Position numbers and translations under genes: made by a program. Positions 42,695-51,924 of a stretch of 64,000 nucleotides of DNA are shown one piece after another. This DNA comes from Bacteroidota bacterium. Its GTDB lineage: Bacteria; Bacteroidota; Bacteroidia; Chitinophagales; Chitinophagaceae. The DNA is taken from NCBI GenBank assembly GCA_018268015.1, contig JAFDXJ010000050.1, positions 476,037-540,036 on the forward strand, in the 5' to 3' direction. Under the pieces are notes generated by a model that did not search any database, was not told the DNA's origin, and saw nothing but the letters and a program-made list of their open reading frames with translations. How positions within the stretch are numbered: the first letter of the stretch is position 1; each line of letters begins with the position of its first letter.

Positions 42695-42731
42695 AAAAAA
42701 GCAGCCTAAAATTAATCAATTCCAGGCTGCT
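42695..42731 (-). terminator. Attenuator-like terminator between rpsU and xerC
   Basis: 8-bp perfect arms (42700-42707 and 42724-42731) with a 16-nt loop. On the minus strand it is followed by a TTTTTT run whose end abuts the xerC ATG at 42694. A full intrinsic terminator in this position would leave only readthrough transcripts for xerC and hpf. Confidence 0.75.
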
Positions 42732-42752
42732 GACAATTATTTAAAAAAAGAA

Positions 42753-42950
42753 TTAACCTTCTATTTTTCCACTTTCTACTTGTTGCTTATAGATCGCTTT
42801 CAGCACTTGTCCGCGTCTTCTGACAGATGGTTTGGTAAAAGATTGACGATCCCTGAGTTGAAGCAGCACTTTACTTCTCTCAAACTTTTTCTTATACTTT
42901 TTAAGTGCTTTATCAATATTTTCGCAATCTTTTGAGTCAATGATTAACAT
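42753..42950 (-). CDS. rpsU: 30S ribosomal protein S21
   Basis: Protein of 65 aa. Conserved S21 pattern: ENIDKALKKYKKKFERSKVL near 10-29, ELRDR-equivalent LQLRDRQSFTKPSVRRR near 31-47. Part of the 30S platform near the 3' end of 16S rRNA. It is led by a strong promoter (42985-43016), and in Bacteroidota is involved in anti-Shine-Dalgarno occlusion. ATG start, 35 bp after the -7 box. Confidence 0.95.
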   Translation of the reverse strand: MLIIDSKDCENIDKALKKYKKKFERSKVLLQLRDRQSFTKPSVRRRGQVLKAIYKQQVESGKIEG

Positions 42951-42984
42951 ATATATTACCTTTTACTGGCTTTTTTTAAGGCTG

Positions 42985-43016
42985 CAAAGTTAAAACCTTC
43001 ATTGATAACTTCCAAA
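42985..43016 (-). promoter_or_regulatory. Promoter of rpsU-xerC-hpf
   Basis: Minus strand: TTTG at 43016-43013, a 20-bp spacer, then TAACTTTG at 42992-42985. Both boxes fit the Bacteroidota housekeeping sigma consensus (TTTG-N19-TAnnTTTG). The best-formed promoter in the window. Confidence 0.75.
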
Positions 43017-43077
43017 ACTTTTACTTAAATCTATATAAAAATCAGTTGCTATCCCAATTCTTTCTATTTGTAAAAGT

Positions 43078-43085
43078 TATTTTTG
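43078..43085 (+). promoter_or_regulatory. Putative -7 box just upstream of riboflavin synthase
   Basis: TATTTTTG ends 4 bp before the ATG at 43090. With the normal 5-7 nt distance to the start site, the mRNA would be leaderless. A -33 box is not clear, so this could also be chance in AT-rich sequence. Confidence 0.3.
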
Positions 43086-43089
43086 CAAA

Positions 43090-43704
43090 ATGTTTACAGG
43101 AATCATAGAATGTGTAGGCCATATTAAAAGCATTACTAAAAATGGCTCAAACTTAAGTTTTCTTATTTATTCGCCTATCTCCAACGAATTAAAGGTAGAT
43201 CAGAGTATTAGCCATGATGGGGTCTGCCTGACAGTGGAAAAAATTTTTGATCAATGCCATCAGGTAACTGCCATCAAAGAAACTTTAGTCAAATCCAACC
43301 TGGCTACTTATGAAAAAGGATTTATGGTAAACCTGGAGCGTTGCCTGCCTATGAATGGTAGAATTGACGGTCATATTGTACAAGGACATGTAGATTGCAC
43401 CGCTATATGTAAAAGTATCCAGGATCTACATGGAAGTTATAAATACCGTTTTCAATTTCCACAATCATTCCGCTCATTAGTTATTGAAAAAGGTTCCATA
43501 GCAGTAAATGGTATCAGTCTGACCATTTTTGATGTTTCCATGAATGAATTTTCTGTGGCGCTTATTCCTTACACTTATGATCATACCAACCTGCAATACT
43601 TAAAAGTAGATGAACAGGTAAATATTGAATTTGATTTGATAGGGAAATATATTCAAAGAAATGTTTCCTTATCAATGCAAGGTAGTATCCTCGGAGATCT
43701 CTAA
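43090..43704 (+). CDS. ribE: Riboflavin synthase alpha subunit
   Basis: Protein of 204 aa. Two lumazine-binding repeats: the first starts MFTGIIECVGHIKSI with SISHDGVCLTVEKI near 40-53, the second starts GHIVQGHVDCTAICKSI near 97 with GSIAVNGISLTIFDVSMN near 136. It dismutates 6,7-dimethyl-8-ribityllumazine to riboflavin in the last step of the pathway. No other rib genes are adjacent and no FMN riboswitch is visible. Its last 33 bp overlap the 3' end of the convergent membrane-protein gene. Confidence 0.95.
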   Translation: MFTGIIECVGHIKSITKNGSNLSFLIYSPISNELKVDQSISHDGVCLTVEKIFDQCHQVTAIKETLVKSNLATYEKGFMVNLERCLPMNGRIDGHIVQGHVDCTAICKSIQDLHGSYKYRFQFPQSFRSLVIEKGSIAVNGISLTIFDVSMNEFSVALIPYTYDHTNLQYLKVDEQVNIEFDLIGKYIQRNVSLSMQGSILGDL

Positions 43705-45078
43705 TTCAGAATCTTTAAAATTGAAAATAGATACTTTGGAGTTTTCCTTTGTCAAATTTTTAATTGGGTAATCGTACGATAAAGGCAGAATTTCACTTCT
43801 TTGTGAAAATATATGAATATTTTTTCCCTGTTCCTTATTAATCAGCCAGCTAACAGCGTCCGGCAAACCCGCCCTGAAGATTAGCGCACCATACTGACAT
43901 TGAGGTAATCCATAAACCTTAATTTTATTTTCCGGGTTCATGTGAGCTATTTCTTTGAGAGTTTTTTTTACCACAGCCCCAGCAAACTGTTGATTATTTG
44001 AATTTACTGCCAGGATAGCCAGATGAATAATGCTAAAAGTTAAAAGCCAGGTTTCTTTATACAAAATTTCCACCCTAGAAGTAGAAGATATCCCCGTGAT
44101 AAGTAAGCAAAGAAACACAATAGGAAAATACAAAAATCTCTCTCCTTCCACTCCATTTGTATCTACTCCAATAGATATGTAGGGCAAAAGGCTCAAAAGA
44201 AAAAGAAGCCCCAAAAACATAAAAGTCTTTCTTTCTTTTTTATTTACCTTCTTCAAAAAAAGAATCAAAAAAATACTTAAAATGATGAGGCCATAAAAAG
44301 CTATCCTGTTTCCTTTAAACCAGGGAAGAAAACTTCTGCTAATCATTATTAAATAGTGGAGTGATAAAACCTTCCACTCATTTGAAAATATATTTTCTGC
44401 CTCATATTCTCCGATAATTTGATGTATGGTTACATATCGGAAAATCAGGTATAACAAAAAGATCATACACACTACAAAGAAATGTTTCCAGACATGTTTT
44501 TCTTTTTTAAACAACGTGAACAACAAAATATAAATGGGCAAAACCCAACAGGATTCATAACTCATAAGGGCCAGTAGCCATGAAAAGATATAGAGTAATA
44601 CATAAAAGGGATGCTTCGTCTTATTTAAATAGCCAATTAAAAATAGCAATGAAAAAATTGCACCTAATATCGCTGATCTTCCCAATATCCAAAAGACGGC
44701 TTCACTATGTGATGAATAAATAAAAAAAATAGTCCCGCAAATAAAACCTTGCATCCTTAGCGGAGTATCTTGTGTCAAAAACTTTTTTACAAAAACAGCA
44801 TAAAATATACCTACGAGTATGGATGCTATTATGTGAAGAATTAAATTGGTTAAATGATACCCCCAGGCGTTTTTTCCATATAAAAAATGATCAAACATGA
44901 TGGATAAATCACATACTGGCCTGAAAGCATTATCCTGAAAAAAAATACCCTGTCTACTCCAATTGATATGGATGAAATCATCACTTTGAAAATATAATGC
45001 GAATGGATTGTACAGATAAAAGCCCACCATTAATACCAGGGAAGCAACAAAGAATTGAATATTTTTTCGATGCAACAT
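43672..45078 (-). CDS. Polytopic membrane protein, possible GT-C glycosyltransferase
   Basis: Protein of 468 aa with about twelve hydrophobic helices spread over residues 8-370 and a soluble C-terminal part of about 100 residues. The first extracytoplasmic loop contains FQSDDFIHINWSR; a paired Asp in this loop after helix 1 is characteristic of GT-C enzymes using polyprenyl-phosphate sugars. A HSEAVFWILGRSAILGAIFS segment near 127-146 is also GT-C-like. No close family is recognised. It overlaps ribE tail-to-tail by 33 bp. Alone, outside the polysaccharide locus. Confidence 0.65.
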   Translation of the reverse strand: MLHRKNIQFFVASLVLMVGFYLYNPFALYFQSDDFIHINWSRQGIFFQDNAFRPVCDLSIMFDHFLYGKNAWGYHLTNLILHIIASILVGIFYAVFVKKFLTQDTPLRMQGFICGTIFFIYSSHSEAVFWILGRSAILGAIFSLLFLIGYLNKTKHPFYVLLYIFSWLLALMSYESCWVLPIYILLFTLFKKEKHVWKHFFVVCMIFLLYLIFRYVTIHQIIGEYEAENIFSNEWKVLSLHYLIMISRSFLPWFKGNRIAFYGLIILSIFLILFLKKVNKKERKTFMFLGLLFLLSLLPYISIGVDTNGVEGERFLYFPIVFLCLLITGISSTSRVEILYKETWLLTFSIIHLAILAVNSNNQQFAGAVVKKTLKEIAHMNPENKIKVYGLPQCQYGALIFRAGLPDAVSWLINKEQGKNIHIFSQRSEILPLSYDYPIKNLTKENSKVSIFNFKDSELEISEDTTLH

Positions 45079-45122
45079 GAATTGCTAAAATAATCCATGT
45101 ATTCCTTTGAAAATAGAATAAA

Positions 45123-46790
45123 TTATTTCAGGCGTTCCCGGATATCCAGCCTAAACTTTCTAGCATAGTCTTTGGCAATATCATAACCGGCATCTGCATG
45201 ACGAATTACGCCCATACCGGGATCATTGCGCAAAACTCTTGAAAGACGGGCTGCCGCAGCATCGGTGCCATCCGCAAGGATAACCATTCCGGCATGAATG
45301 CTGTAACCCATTCCTACCCCACCGCCATGATGCAGACTTACCCAACTGGCGCCGCCGGCAGTATTGACCAATGCATTTAATAATGGCCAGTCTGCTACTG
45401 CATCACTTCCATCCAGCATAGCTTCCGTTTCTCTGTTTGGACTGGCAACTGAACCGGTATCTAAATGATCCCGTCCAATAATAATGGGGGCCTTCACTTT
45501 TCCCGTACGCACCAAGTCATTAAATGCCAATCCGGCTTTTTCTCTCTCCCCCTGTCCCAACCAACATATCCTTGCAGGCAATCCTTGGAAAGCAATTCTT
45601 TTTTCCGCAAGATCAAGCCAACGCATCAGTGATCTATTCTCTGGAAAAAGTTGTTTGATTGCTTTATCCGTTTCAGCAATATCAGCCGGATCTCCACTTA
45701 AAGCAGCCCAGCGAAATGGCCCTTTGCCTTCACAAAAAAGTGGGCGAATATAAGCCGGTACAAAACCCGGAAAATCAAAGGCATTTTCCAGGCCACTTTC
45801 TTTGGCACGAGCCCGGATATTGTTTCCATAATCAAATGTGATGGCGCCCCGCTTTTGCAGTTCCAACATTTCTTCCACATGTAATTTCATGCTGTCATAA
45901 GAAAGCTCGATGTATTTATCAGGATCTTTTTCACGAAGGTCATTGGCTTCTTTGTTTGATAAAGTATGCGGTACATAACCAACTAAAGGGTCATGTGCCG
46001 ATGTCTGGTCTGTTAATGTTTCCGGTATGATATTTCTTTCAAGTAATCGTTTTAATAAATCAACGGCATTACAGCAAACTCCGATACTGATGGCCTCACC
46101 GTTCTCTTTAGCCATGATAGCACGATCAATTGCGGGGTCTATATCCAGATATTTTTCATCTAAATATTTTGTTTCAATCCGCTTGTCGATTCTCCATTCT
46201 TCCACTTCGGCAATAAGCGCCGTTCCTTCATTCATAGTAATTGCCAATGGCTGTGCACCTCCCATTCCGCCAAGCCCTGCAGTAACATTCAGCGTATGTT
46301 TTAGACTTCCCCTAAAATGCTTATTGGCAACAGCAGAATAGGTTTCATAAGTTCCCTGTACAATGCCCTGAGAGCCAATATAGATCCAGCTCCCAGCGGT
46401 CATTTGGCCATACATCATGAGCCCTTTTTTTTCCAATTCATCAAAATGTTCCCAGGTGGCCCACTTAGGTACTAATTGCGAATTTGAGATAAGCACCCGT
46501 GGGGCATCGGGGTTTGTTTGTAATATAGCCACAGGCTTCCCGCTTTGTATAAGCAGGCTTTCATTATTTTCTAAGTCTTTCAATGCTTTGATGATCAAAT
46601 CCAGGCTTTCAAAATTTCGGGCAGCTTTTCCACGACCGCCATATACAATTAAATCCTCCGGTCTTTCAGCCACTTCAGGATTTAAATTATTCAGGAGCAT
46701 ACGTAATGCTGCTTCCTGTATCCAGCCTTTACAACTGATTTTTGTTCCTGTGGGTGTTTTATACTTGATGGGGTCGTATTTTTTTTCCAT
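45123..46790 (-). CDS. hutU: Urocanate hydratase
   Basis: Protein of 555 aa, full length. Conserved features: [20 protein letters not shown] near 22-41, [10 protein letters not shown] near 50, NAD-binding [19 protein letters not shown] [15 protein letters not shown] near 170-185, [13 protein letters not shown] [14 protein letters not shown] near 248, and C-terminal [20 protein letters not shown] near 485-504. It hydrates urocanate to imidazolone propionate, the second step of histidine degradation, with tightly bound NAD+. hutH, hutI and a formiminoglutamase are not in this window. It lies 44 bp upstream of the membrane-protein gene. Confidence 0.96.
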   Translation of the reverse strand: MEKKYDPIKYKTPTGTKISCKGWIQEAALRMLLNNLNPEVAERPEDLIVYGGRGKAARNFESLDLIIKALKDLENNESLLIQSGKPVAILQTNPDAPRVLISNSQLVPKWATWEHFDELEKKGLMMYGQMTAGSWIYIGSQGIVQGTYETYSAVANKHFRGSLKHTLNVTAGLGGMGGAQPLAITMNEGTALIAEVEEWRIDKRIETKYLDEKYLDIDPAIDRAIMAKENGEAISIGVCCNAVDLLKRLLERNIIPETLTDQTSAHDPLVGYVPHTLSNKEANDLREKDPDKYIELSYDSMKLHVEEMLELQKRGAITFDYGNNIRARAKESGLENAFDFPGFVPAYIRPLFCEGKGPFRWAALSGDPADIAETDKAIKQLFPENRSLMRWLDLAEKRIAFQGLPARICWLGQGEREKAGLAFNDLVRTGKVKAPIIIGRDHLDTGSVASPNRETEAMLDGSDAVADWPLLNALVNTAGGASWVSLHHGGGVGMGYSIHAGMVILADGTDAAAARLSRVLRNDPGMGVIRHADAGYDIAKDYARKFRLDIRERLK

Positions 46791-46841
46791 AAAATATTAA
46801 GGGAATGATTTAGAAAAGTACTAAAAGACAAAAAAGACTTC

Positions 46842-47492
46842 TTACATTTTGGCGGCGTCTTCCAGGAATTTTTTCAGCCCGGTATCTGTTAAAGGATGTT
46901 TTAATAATCCCATAATTGTATCTAATGGGCATGTACAAACATGTGCACCTAATTCCGCTGCTCTTACAATATGTAAAGAACTCCGGATAGAAGCTGCTAA
47001 AATCAGTGTTTCAAATCCCTGGATATCATAAATATGTCTGATTTGCCCTACTAATTCCATCCCATCCCAACAAGTATCATCTATACGGCCAACAAATGGG
47101 GAAACATATTTTGCACCCGCTTTAGCAGCAAGTATTGCCTGCCCTGCAGAAAATACCAATGTGCAATTGGTAGCAATTCCATTTTCAGAAAACCAATGCA
47201 TGGCCTTTACACCTTCTTTGATCATGGGAACTTTTACAATAATTTTCTCATGCAAACCGGCCAATCTTTTCCCCTCTTCCACAATACTTTTAAAATCGGT
47301 AGAAAAAACTTCTGCACTTACATCACCATCCACAATTTTACAAATGTCTTTATAATGTTTTTCAATGGCTTTTTTCCCTTTAATGCCTTCTTTGGCCATC
47401 AGGGAAGGATTGGTGGTTACTCCGTTTAATACCCCCAGATCATGTGCTTCTTTAATCTGATCAAGGTTTGCTGTATCAATAAAAAATTGCAT
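46842..47492 (-). CDS. Fructose-6-phosphate aldolase / small transaldolase
   Basis: Protein of 216 aa, the short decameric transaldolase subfamily. MQFFIDTANLDQIKEAHDLG, GVTTNPSLMAKEG near 25-37, the Schiff-base lysine in KIIVKVPMIKEGVKAMHW near 82-99, NCTLVFSAGQAILAAKAGA near 110, and PFVGRIDD near 133. The family includes FSA (dihydroxyacetone plus glyceraldehyde-3-P) and true transaldolase; sequence alone does not decide, so I give no symbol. ATG start. Confidence 0.9.
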   Translation of the reverse strand: MQFFIDTANLDQIKEAHDLGVLNGVTTNPSLMAKEGIKGKKAIEKHYKDICKIVDGDVSAEVFSTDFKSIVEEGKRLAGLHEKIIVKVPMIKEGVKAMHWFSENGIATNCTLVFSAGQAILAAKAGAKYVSPFVGRIDDTCWDGMELVGQIRHIYDIQGFETLILAASIRSSLHIVRAAELGAHVCTCPLDTIMGLLKHPLTDTGLKKFLEDAAKM

Positions 47493-47530
47493 AGTCTAAT
47501 TTTATAAGTATGAAAAAATGATTAGGTAAG

Positions 47531-47633
47531 AAAAAAAAGGCAGGCGACTTACATCGCGCCGCTACAACCGCCTACTCTTGCTGCATTCCTGCCCTGGGAG
47601 GGTTTAGCAGGAGCTGGCCGTGTAAGACCTGCC
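47531..47633 (-). ncRNA. ffs: Signal recognition particle RNA, small bacterial type
   Basis: A long hairpin of about 95 nt with closing arms GGCAGG-TCTTACA (minus strand from 47633) and TGTAAGTCG-CCTGCC (ending 47539). The apical part contains the universal SRP symmetric loop with GCA-GGAA-TGC tetraloop helix flanked by CAGG and AGCA (around 47578-47598), the Ffh M-domain binding site. It is followed by eight T as terminator. A TATATTTG promoter box ends 5 bp before the 5' end. Partner of Ffh in membrane protein targeting. Confidence 0.9.
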
Positions 47634-47637
47634 GCTG

Positions 47638-47645
47638 CAAATATA
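47638..47645 (-). promoter_or_regulatory. Promoter -7 box of SRP RNA
   Basis: Minus strand TATATTTG followed by CA. The end of the box lies 5 nt before the predicted RNA 5' end at 47633, exactly the expected distance to a start site. Confidence 0.65.
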
Positions 47646-47676
47646 GGGTAGAAACCTTTTTATAAAAAGTGAAAGC

Positions 47677-48999
47677 TTAAAAGAAAGATTTATTTGTTCG
47701 CGAATTGATATTTATTACGCCTACTAATGATTCATGCCTGTCACTAAAAGACTGATAATATACTAAAACGGTATAAACATTTTCTGTTTCCCAATAATCA
47801 CCATCGGTTTGACTGGCAGTAGCTTTATCATTGCGATCATTCATATTTTTTGTAACATAGGTATAGGAATAATAACCTTGTTTCAACAATAAAGTCGTTT
47901 CATACACCCCTCTTGCCGCATTATACTTTAGTTTGCTGCTTTGGTCAATTTTATTTTGAGTGAGCTGCCCAAGTAAATACACATTTTTATCCTGGTAAGG
48001 CTGATTGTCTTTTGGGAAAAAAGTAAAATGCACATTTGCATAGTCTCCCTGCCACCAGGGATTATTGGCATCCGTAGTAGCTATTTCAAAAAAACCATCC
48101 AGGTCCTGTAAATTTAAAATCCTTTCCTGTGTTCTTTCCGGATCCGGGAATAAATATACTGATGCGGGTACCTGACTGACATTCACACTATCTATTCGAT
48201 CACTCAAAAAACGGTAACTGCGAAGGTCCGCCCAACGGTATTCTTTTCCCGCAGGAAATAAACAATCTTGTTCACCATTGTATTCATATTGATTTCCACG
48301 CATAAATAATGGTTGTAAATCGGTCTTCGCATTATCCCATCTATAATTTTGTAAAACCACTACTTTCAGTTGTTGCTGCTGATTCAGCAGGTTCAATTTT
48401 GAAACATCCAGGCTAAATTGCACTTTCTGTGTTGTACGAAAATAATTTGAATTAAAGGGTTGTTGAACCTGAACCGATATAGGCACAATATCCGTTGCAA
48501 TAAGTACTCTCCTGGTAAATGCCAATTGAGATGTGTCTCCATTTAAAAAAACCATCAATAAATAATTACCACTTTGAGTAGGCATACTACTGGCTTCGGG
48601 AAGAAGTGCCTGGTAATGAATATACTTTGTTTTGGAAACTGATGAAACCCGGTATTGGCCTAGCCTGCCTTGAGTAAAACCATTTATATAATCAAAAGGA
48701 CTCATATCCGCCGGCTGCCAGTTCGCATTACATAAAATGAATGCATAATTATACGATTTGATCTTTGCATCCAAATCATCAAAATCAAGTTCCAGTACCT
48801 GGCTGCTGCCCAGGCGAATCATGGGATAAGAAATTTGATTTCCTTGTACAAAAAGTTTAATACCCTGTATGGAGGGCATAAATGTTTGATCCGGCTCCCT
48901 TTGCGAATTGGCTGAAACCCCATAAAGACAAAAAAAGATACAGCAAAGGATCATTTTTTTTATCTTTTTAGTATAAGAGGAAATTGAATAAATAATCAT
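47677..48999 (-). CDS. Type IX secretion system plug protein (DUF5103)
   Basis: Protein of 440 aa. Signal peptide (MILCCIFFCLYGVSANSQ; the ATG at 48954 is an alternative start to 48999). DUF5103 N-terminal domain: IQGIKLFVQGNQISYPMIRL near 44-63, YNYAFILCNANWQPADMSP near 84-102, FDYINGFTQGRLGQYRVS near 103; the rest is beta-rich with WADLRSYRFLSDRI and ANVHFTFFPKD. In Flavobacterium the Plug protein closes the periplasmic end of the SprA translocon pore. Stand-alone gene, divergent from the permease gene. Confidence 0.85.
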   Translation of the reverse strand: MIIYSISSYTKKIKKMILCCIFFCLYGVSANSQREPDQTFMPSIQGIKLFVQGNQISYPMIRLGSSQVLELDFDDLDAKIKSYNYAFILCNANWQPADMSPFDYINGFTQGRLGQYRVSSVSKTKYIHYQALLPEASSMPTQSGNYLLMVFLNGDTSQLAFTRRVLIATDIVPISVQVQQPFNSNYFRTTQKVQFSLDVSKLNLLNQQQQLKVVVLQNYRWDNAKTDLQPLFMRGNQYEYNGEQDCLFPAGKEYRWADLRSYRFLSDRIDSVNVSQVPASVYLFPDPERTQERILNLQDLDGFFEIATTDANNPWWQGDYANVHFTFFPKDNQPYQDKNVYLLGQLTQNKIDQSSKLKYNAARGVYETTLLLKQGYYSYTYVTKNMNDRNDKATASQTDGDYWETENVYTVLVYYQSFSDRHESLVGVININSRTNKSFF

Positions 49000-49045
49000 A
49001 CAATAATTCGTTTAAAATAAAAGCTTTTTTGGATAGCAGGTTATA

Positions 49046-49053
49046 CAAATGTA
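49046..49053 (-). promoter_or_regulatory. Putative promoter -7 box of the plug gene
   Basis: Minus strand TACATTTG, about 47 bp upstream of the first ATG, in the 66-bp divergent gap with the LolE-like permease gene. -33 box not evident. Confidence 0.4.
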
Positions 49054-49065
49054 GTTTTAACGCCA

Positions 49066-50298
49066 ATGAAAACCAGTGTTTTTATTTCTAAAAGGATTGC
49101 CTTAAACAGGCAACGGACTTTTTCACGTTTTATTATCCGGTTATCCATAGCGGCAACAGCTTTGAGTGTAGCTTCTATGATACTCACCCTTTCTTTTGTG
49201 AATGGGTTTCAAAATGCGGTCAGCCAGAAAATATTCAGCTTCTGGGGGCATATTCGTGTGCAACAGGCACAAGCTGCACAATCACTCATTTCGGAAGAAA
49301 CGCCCTTAAAAGGAAGTGATTCCGTATATCAAATGCTGAAAAGTTTTCCGGGAGTAAAACAAGTGCAGTCCTATGCAACGAAAAGCGCCGTACTGGAAAA
49401 TAAACAGGAAATTGAAGGCGTTTTATTTAAAGGCGTTTCCGCAAATTATGATTTTCACAATTTACAATCATTTCTGTTGGAGGGCAGATGGATTGATTTT
49501 TCTGATTCTTCTTATAGTAAACAGATCGTCATTTCTAAGCCCATTGCTGACGAATTAAATATTCATGTAAATGACAGTATTCATGTCATTTTTATAACTC
49601 CGGATGCAGCCTCCACTTCTGTAAGAAAACTTCAGGTAACGGGAATTTATAAAACAGGCATAGATGAATACGATAAATTATTTGCCATAGGTGACCTGAG
49701 ATTGCTTCGGAAAATTAATCAATGGAAGCATGGTGAAATTGGTGGATATGAAATTTTCCTGAAAGACTATACGCAAATGGATACCATCAGTTACCAGTTG
49801 CATGAAACTCTTCCTTTGCGCTGGGAAAGTCATACAATTCGTGAGATATATCCTAACATCTTCGACTGGTTAAATATCCTTAATGTAAATCGAAATGTTA
49901 TTTTCATTATCATGGCCATTGTGGCCATTATTAACCTGGTTACCTGTTTATTAATCCTGGTATTAGAACGAATTCGAATGGTTGGAATATTAAAGTCCAT
50001 GGGAGCCACGGACTGGATGATACAGAAAATATTTTTATATCATGCTGCATTCATAGCATTCATGGGTGTTTTAATAGGACTCATCACAGGGATGGGTATT
50101 TACTTTTTACAAAGATATACAGGTTTTATTAAGCTTGATGAAACCAATTATTATGTATCGGTGGCGCCTGTATTAATTAGCGGATGGGAGGTGTTTCTAA
50201 TCTGTTTATCTACCTTGATCGTATGCTTTATTGCACTGTTGTTACCGACCCTTTTTGTACGATCCGTAAAACCTGTAAAAGCCATCCGTTTCAGATAA
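49066..50298 (+). CDS. LolE/FtsX-family ABC transporter permease
   Basis: Protein of 410 aa with the MacB/LolC/E layout: helix 1 near 22-45 (LSIAATALSVASMILTLSFV), a large periplasmic domain (about 46-270), then three helices (VIFIIMAIVAIINLVTCLLI near 278, AFIAFMGVLIGLITGMGIYF near 327, and FLICLSTLIVCFIALLLPTL near 378) ending in KPVKAIRFR, the usual Mg-x-P-x-AIR terminus. Likely moves lipoproteins from the inner membrane toward LolA. The partner ATPase (LolD) is not adjacent. Unpaired gene. Confidence 0.85.
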   Translation: MKTSVFISKRIALNRQRTFSRFIIRLSIAATALSVASMILTLSFVNGFQNAVSQKIFSFWGHIRVQQAQAAQSLISEETPLKGSDSVYQMLKSFPGVKQVQSYATKSAVLENKQEIEGVLFKGVSANYDFHNLQSFLLEGRWIDFSDSSYSKQIVISKPIADELNIHVNDSIHVIFITPDAASTSVRKLQVTGIYKTGIDEYDKLFAIGDLRLLRKINQWKHGEIGGYEIFLKDYTQMDTISYQLHETLPLRWESHTIREIYPNIFDWLNILNVNRNVIFIIMAIVAIINLVTCLLILVLERIRMVGILKSMGATDWMIQKIFLYHAAFIAFMGVLIGLITGMGIYFLQRYTGFIKLDETNYYVSVAPVLISGWEVFLICLSTLIVCFIALLLPTLFVRSVKPVKAIRFR

Positions 50299-50446
50299 GT
50301 TCAGTGCATTTAATTTTCCCTTAGCGTTTTTTATCTACTTATGGTCATCAGGACAAAATCAAAATCACTTGAATGGAAATTTAAGAAATTTTACACCGAA
50401 CTCATTTTGATCATCAAAAATCGAAATGACTCTTTAAGTTCTATTT

Positions 50447-50473
50447 TAAAAAATCCTTGCTTATGACAAGGAT
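50447..50473 (-). terminator. Intrinsic terminator between lolE-like and nhaD
   Basis: 7-bp arms (50453-50459 and 50467-50473) with a 7-nt loop; on the minus strand a TTTTTT run follows, so it terminates nhaD. In the other direction the T-run is weaker. Confidence 0.7.
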
Positions 50474-50478
50474 AAAAT

Positions 50479-51780
50479 TCAGGGATGAATTCCCATGATA
50501 CTTTCACCCATGAATGCATGTTGCAGCATGAATACAAAAATGCCGGAAAAAAAGCCCAAAATTGCCAACCAGCATATTTTTTTCAGGTACCACATAAATT
50601 CGATTTGCTCAATACCCATAGCAGCTACACCGGCCGCAGAGCCAATGATAATGATACTCCCGCCGGTTCCACAGGTAAGTGCTATAAATTCCCAAAAGGC
50701 ATGATCTGTAGGGAAGCTCTCCATAGGATACATACCCTGAGCTGCCGCAACTAATGGTACATTATCTACAATGGATGAAAGCAATCCCAATGCGGTCCCG
50801 ATGAGATAATTATTTTTGAGCGTATGATCCAGGTAAACGGCTAATTCCTGCAATAGGCCATATGACTGCAATGCAGAGACAGCTAACAATATGCCCAGAA
50901 AAAATAAAATACTGGGTGTATCAACTTTCTCTAATGCATAGGCGACCGTATAACGATGTGCCAAACCGGCTTCTTTTCTTTTATGCAAACGAGTTGTGAT
51001 AACCCACATAATACCAAGGGATAATAACATACCCATAAACGGTGGCAAATGTGTAATGGACTTAAAAAAAGGAACAAATAATAATAAACCCACACCGGAA
51101 AATAAAATTATTTTCCCTTCTCTTTTTTCCAGGTCCGAAGTTGTACTAATGGACATCCTTTCCAGGGTTTTTCCTCTAAAGCGATACATGATATACAAAA
51201 CAGGAAAAATAAAAGCCCCTATACTGGGCAATAGGAGTTGCATGATAATATTTGCAGCCGTAACCTGCCCCCCTATCCAAAGCATTGTAGTGGTCACATC
51301 TCCCAATGGCGACCAACAGCCACCAGCATTTGCTGCAATAATGATCGCCCCCGCAAACCATAACCTGTCTTCTTTATCTTTTAATATTTTAGAGCAGAGT
51401 GATACCATCACAATAGCCGTCGTGAGATTATCGAGTACGGCCGACAAGAAAAATGTAAGAACCCCAATGATGAAAAGTAATTTTGATTTTCGTTTTGTAC
51501 GAAGATTGCTCGTAATCAGTTCGAAACCATTGTGCGCATCAATGAGTTCAACGATAGCCATGGCGCCAAGTAGAAAAAATAAAATAGAAGAAATATCTCC
51601 GAGGTGATGGAGTAGTTCTCCTGTAACAGATTCCGGTGTTTTACTTTGCAAAATATAAATGGACCAGCAAATCACTCCTGTAATGATTGCTGAAGCGGCT
51701 TTATTCAATTTTAAAGGATGCTCCATGGCGATCGCCACATAACCGATTATAAAAACAATAATTAAAATAGTTGTTGCCAT
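50479..51780 (-). CDS. nhaD: Sodium:proton antiporter NhaD
   Basis: Protein of 433 aa from ATG 51780 (MATTILIIVFIIGYVAIAME); the open frame to 51864 is longer than the family and starts in non-homologous sequence. About 11-12 helices of the ion-transporter superfamily. Motifs: FFLSAVLDNLTTAIVMVSLC near 113-132, IIIAANAGGCWSPLGDVTTT near 150-169, SSIVDNVPLVAAAQGMYP near 340, and ALTCGTGGSIIIIGSAAG near 370. Exports Na+ or Li+ against H+. Single-gene unit. Confidence 0.92.
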   Translation of the reverse strand: MATTILIIVFIIGYVAIAMEHPLKLNKAASAIITGVICWSIYILQSKTPESVTGELLHHLGDISSILFFLLGAMAIVELIDAHNGFELITSNLRTKRKSKLLFIIGVLTFFLSAVLDNLTTAIVMVSLCSKILKDKEDRLWFAGAIIIAANAGGCWSPLGDVTTTMLWIGGQVTAANIIMQLLLPSIGAFIFPVLYIMYRFRGKTLERMSISTTSDLEKREGKIILFSGVGLLLFVPFFKSITHLPPFMGMLLSLGIMWVITTRLHKRKEAGLAHRYTVAYALEKVDTPSILFFLGILLAVSALQSYGLLQELAVYLDHTLKNNYLIGTALGLLSSIVDNVPLVAAAQGMYPMESFPTDHAFWEFIALTCGTGGSIIIIGSAAGVAAMGIEQIEFMWYLKKICWLAILGFFSGIFVFMLQHAFMGESIMGIHP

Positions 51781-51924
51781 TATTTCAATGCAGGTTGATA
51801 TCGGCAAATATAATGAATGAGGATTTGCAGAAATGATAAAAGCGAATAAAGCAACGCCATTCAATTACTCCCAAAAAAACGATGAAAAAAAATGCAATTG
51901 GCAAAAACTCACCATCCAATTTCT

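Noticed and set aside
42951..43089. FMN riboswitch upstream of riboflavin synthase
   Set aside because: The gap is only 139 bp, is shared with the rpsU promoter and lacks the conserved FMN-element sequence blocks.
46417..46800. Plus-strand 127-aa open frame
   Set aside because: Antisense to hutU, whose conserved motifs account for the region.
50996..51607. Plus-strand 203-aa open frame
   Set aside because: It is antisense to conserved nhaD and its protein has no recognisable domain.
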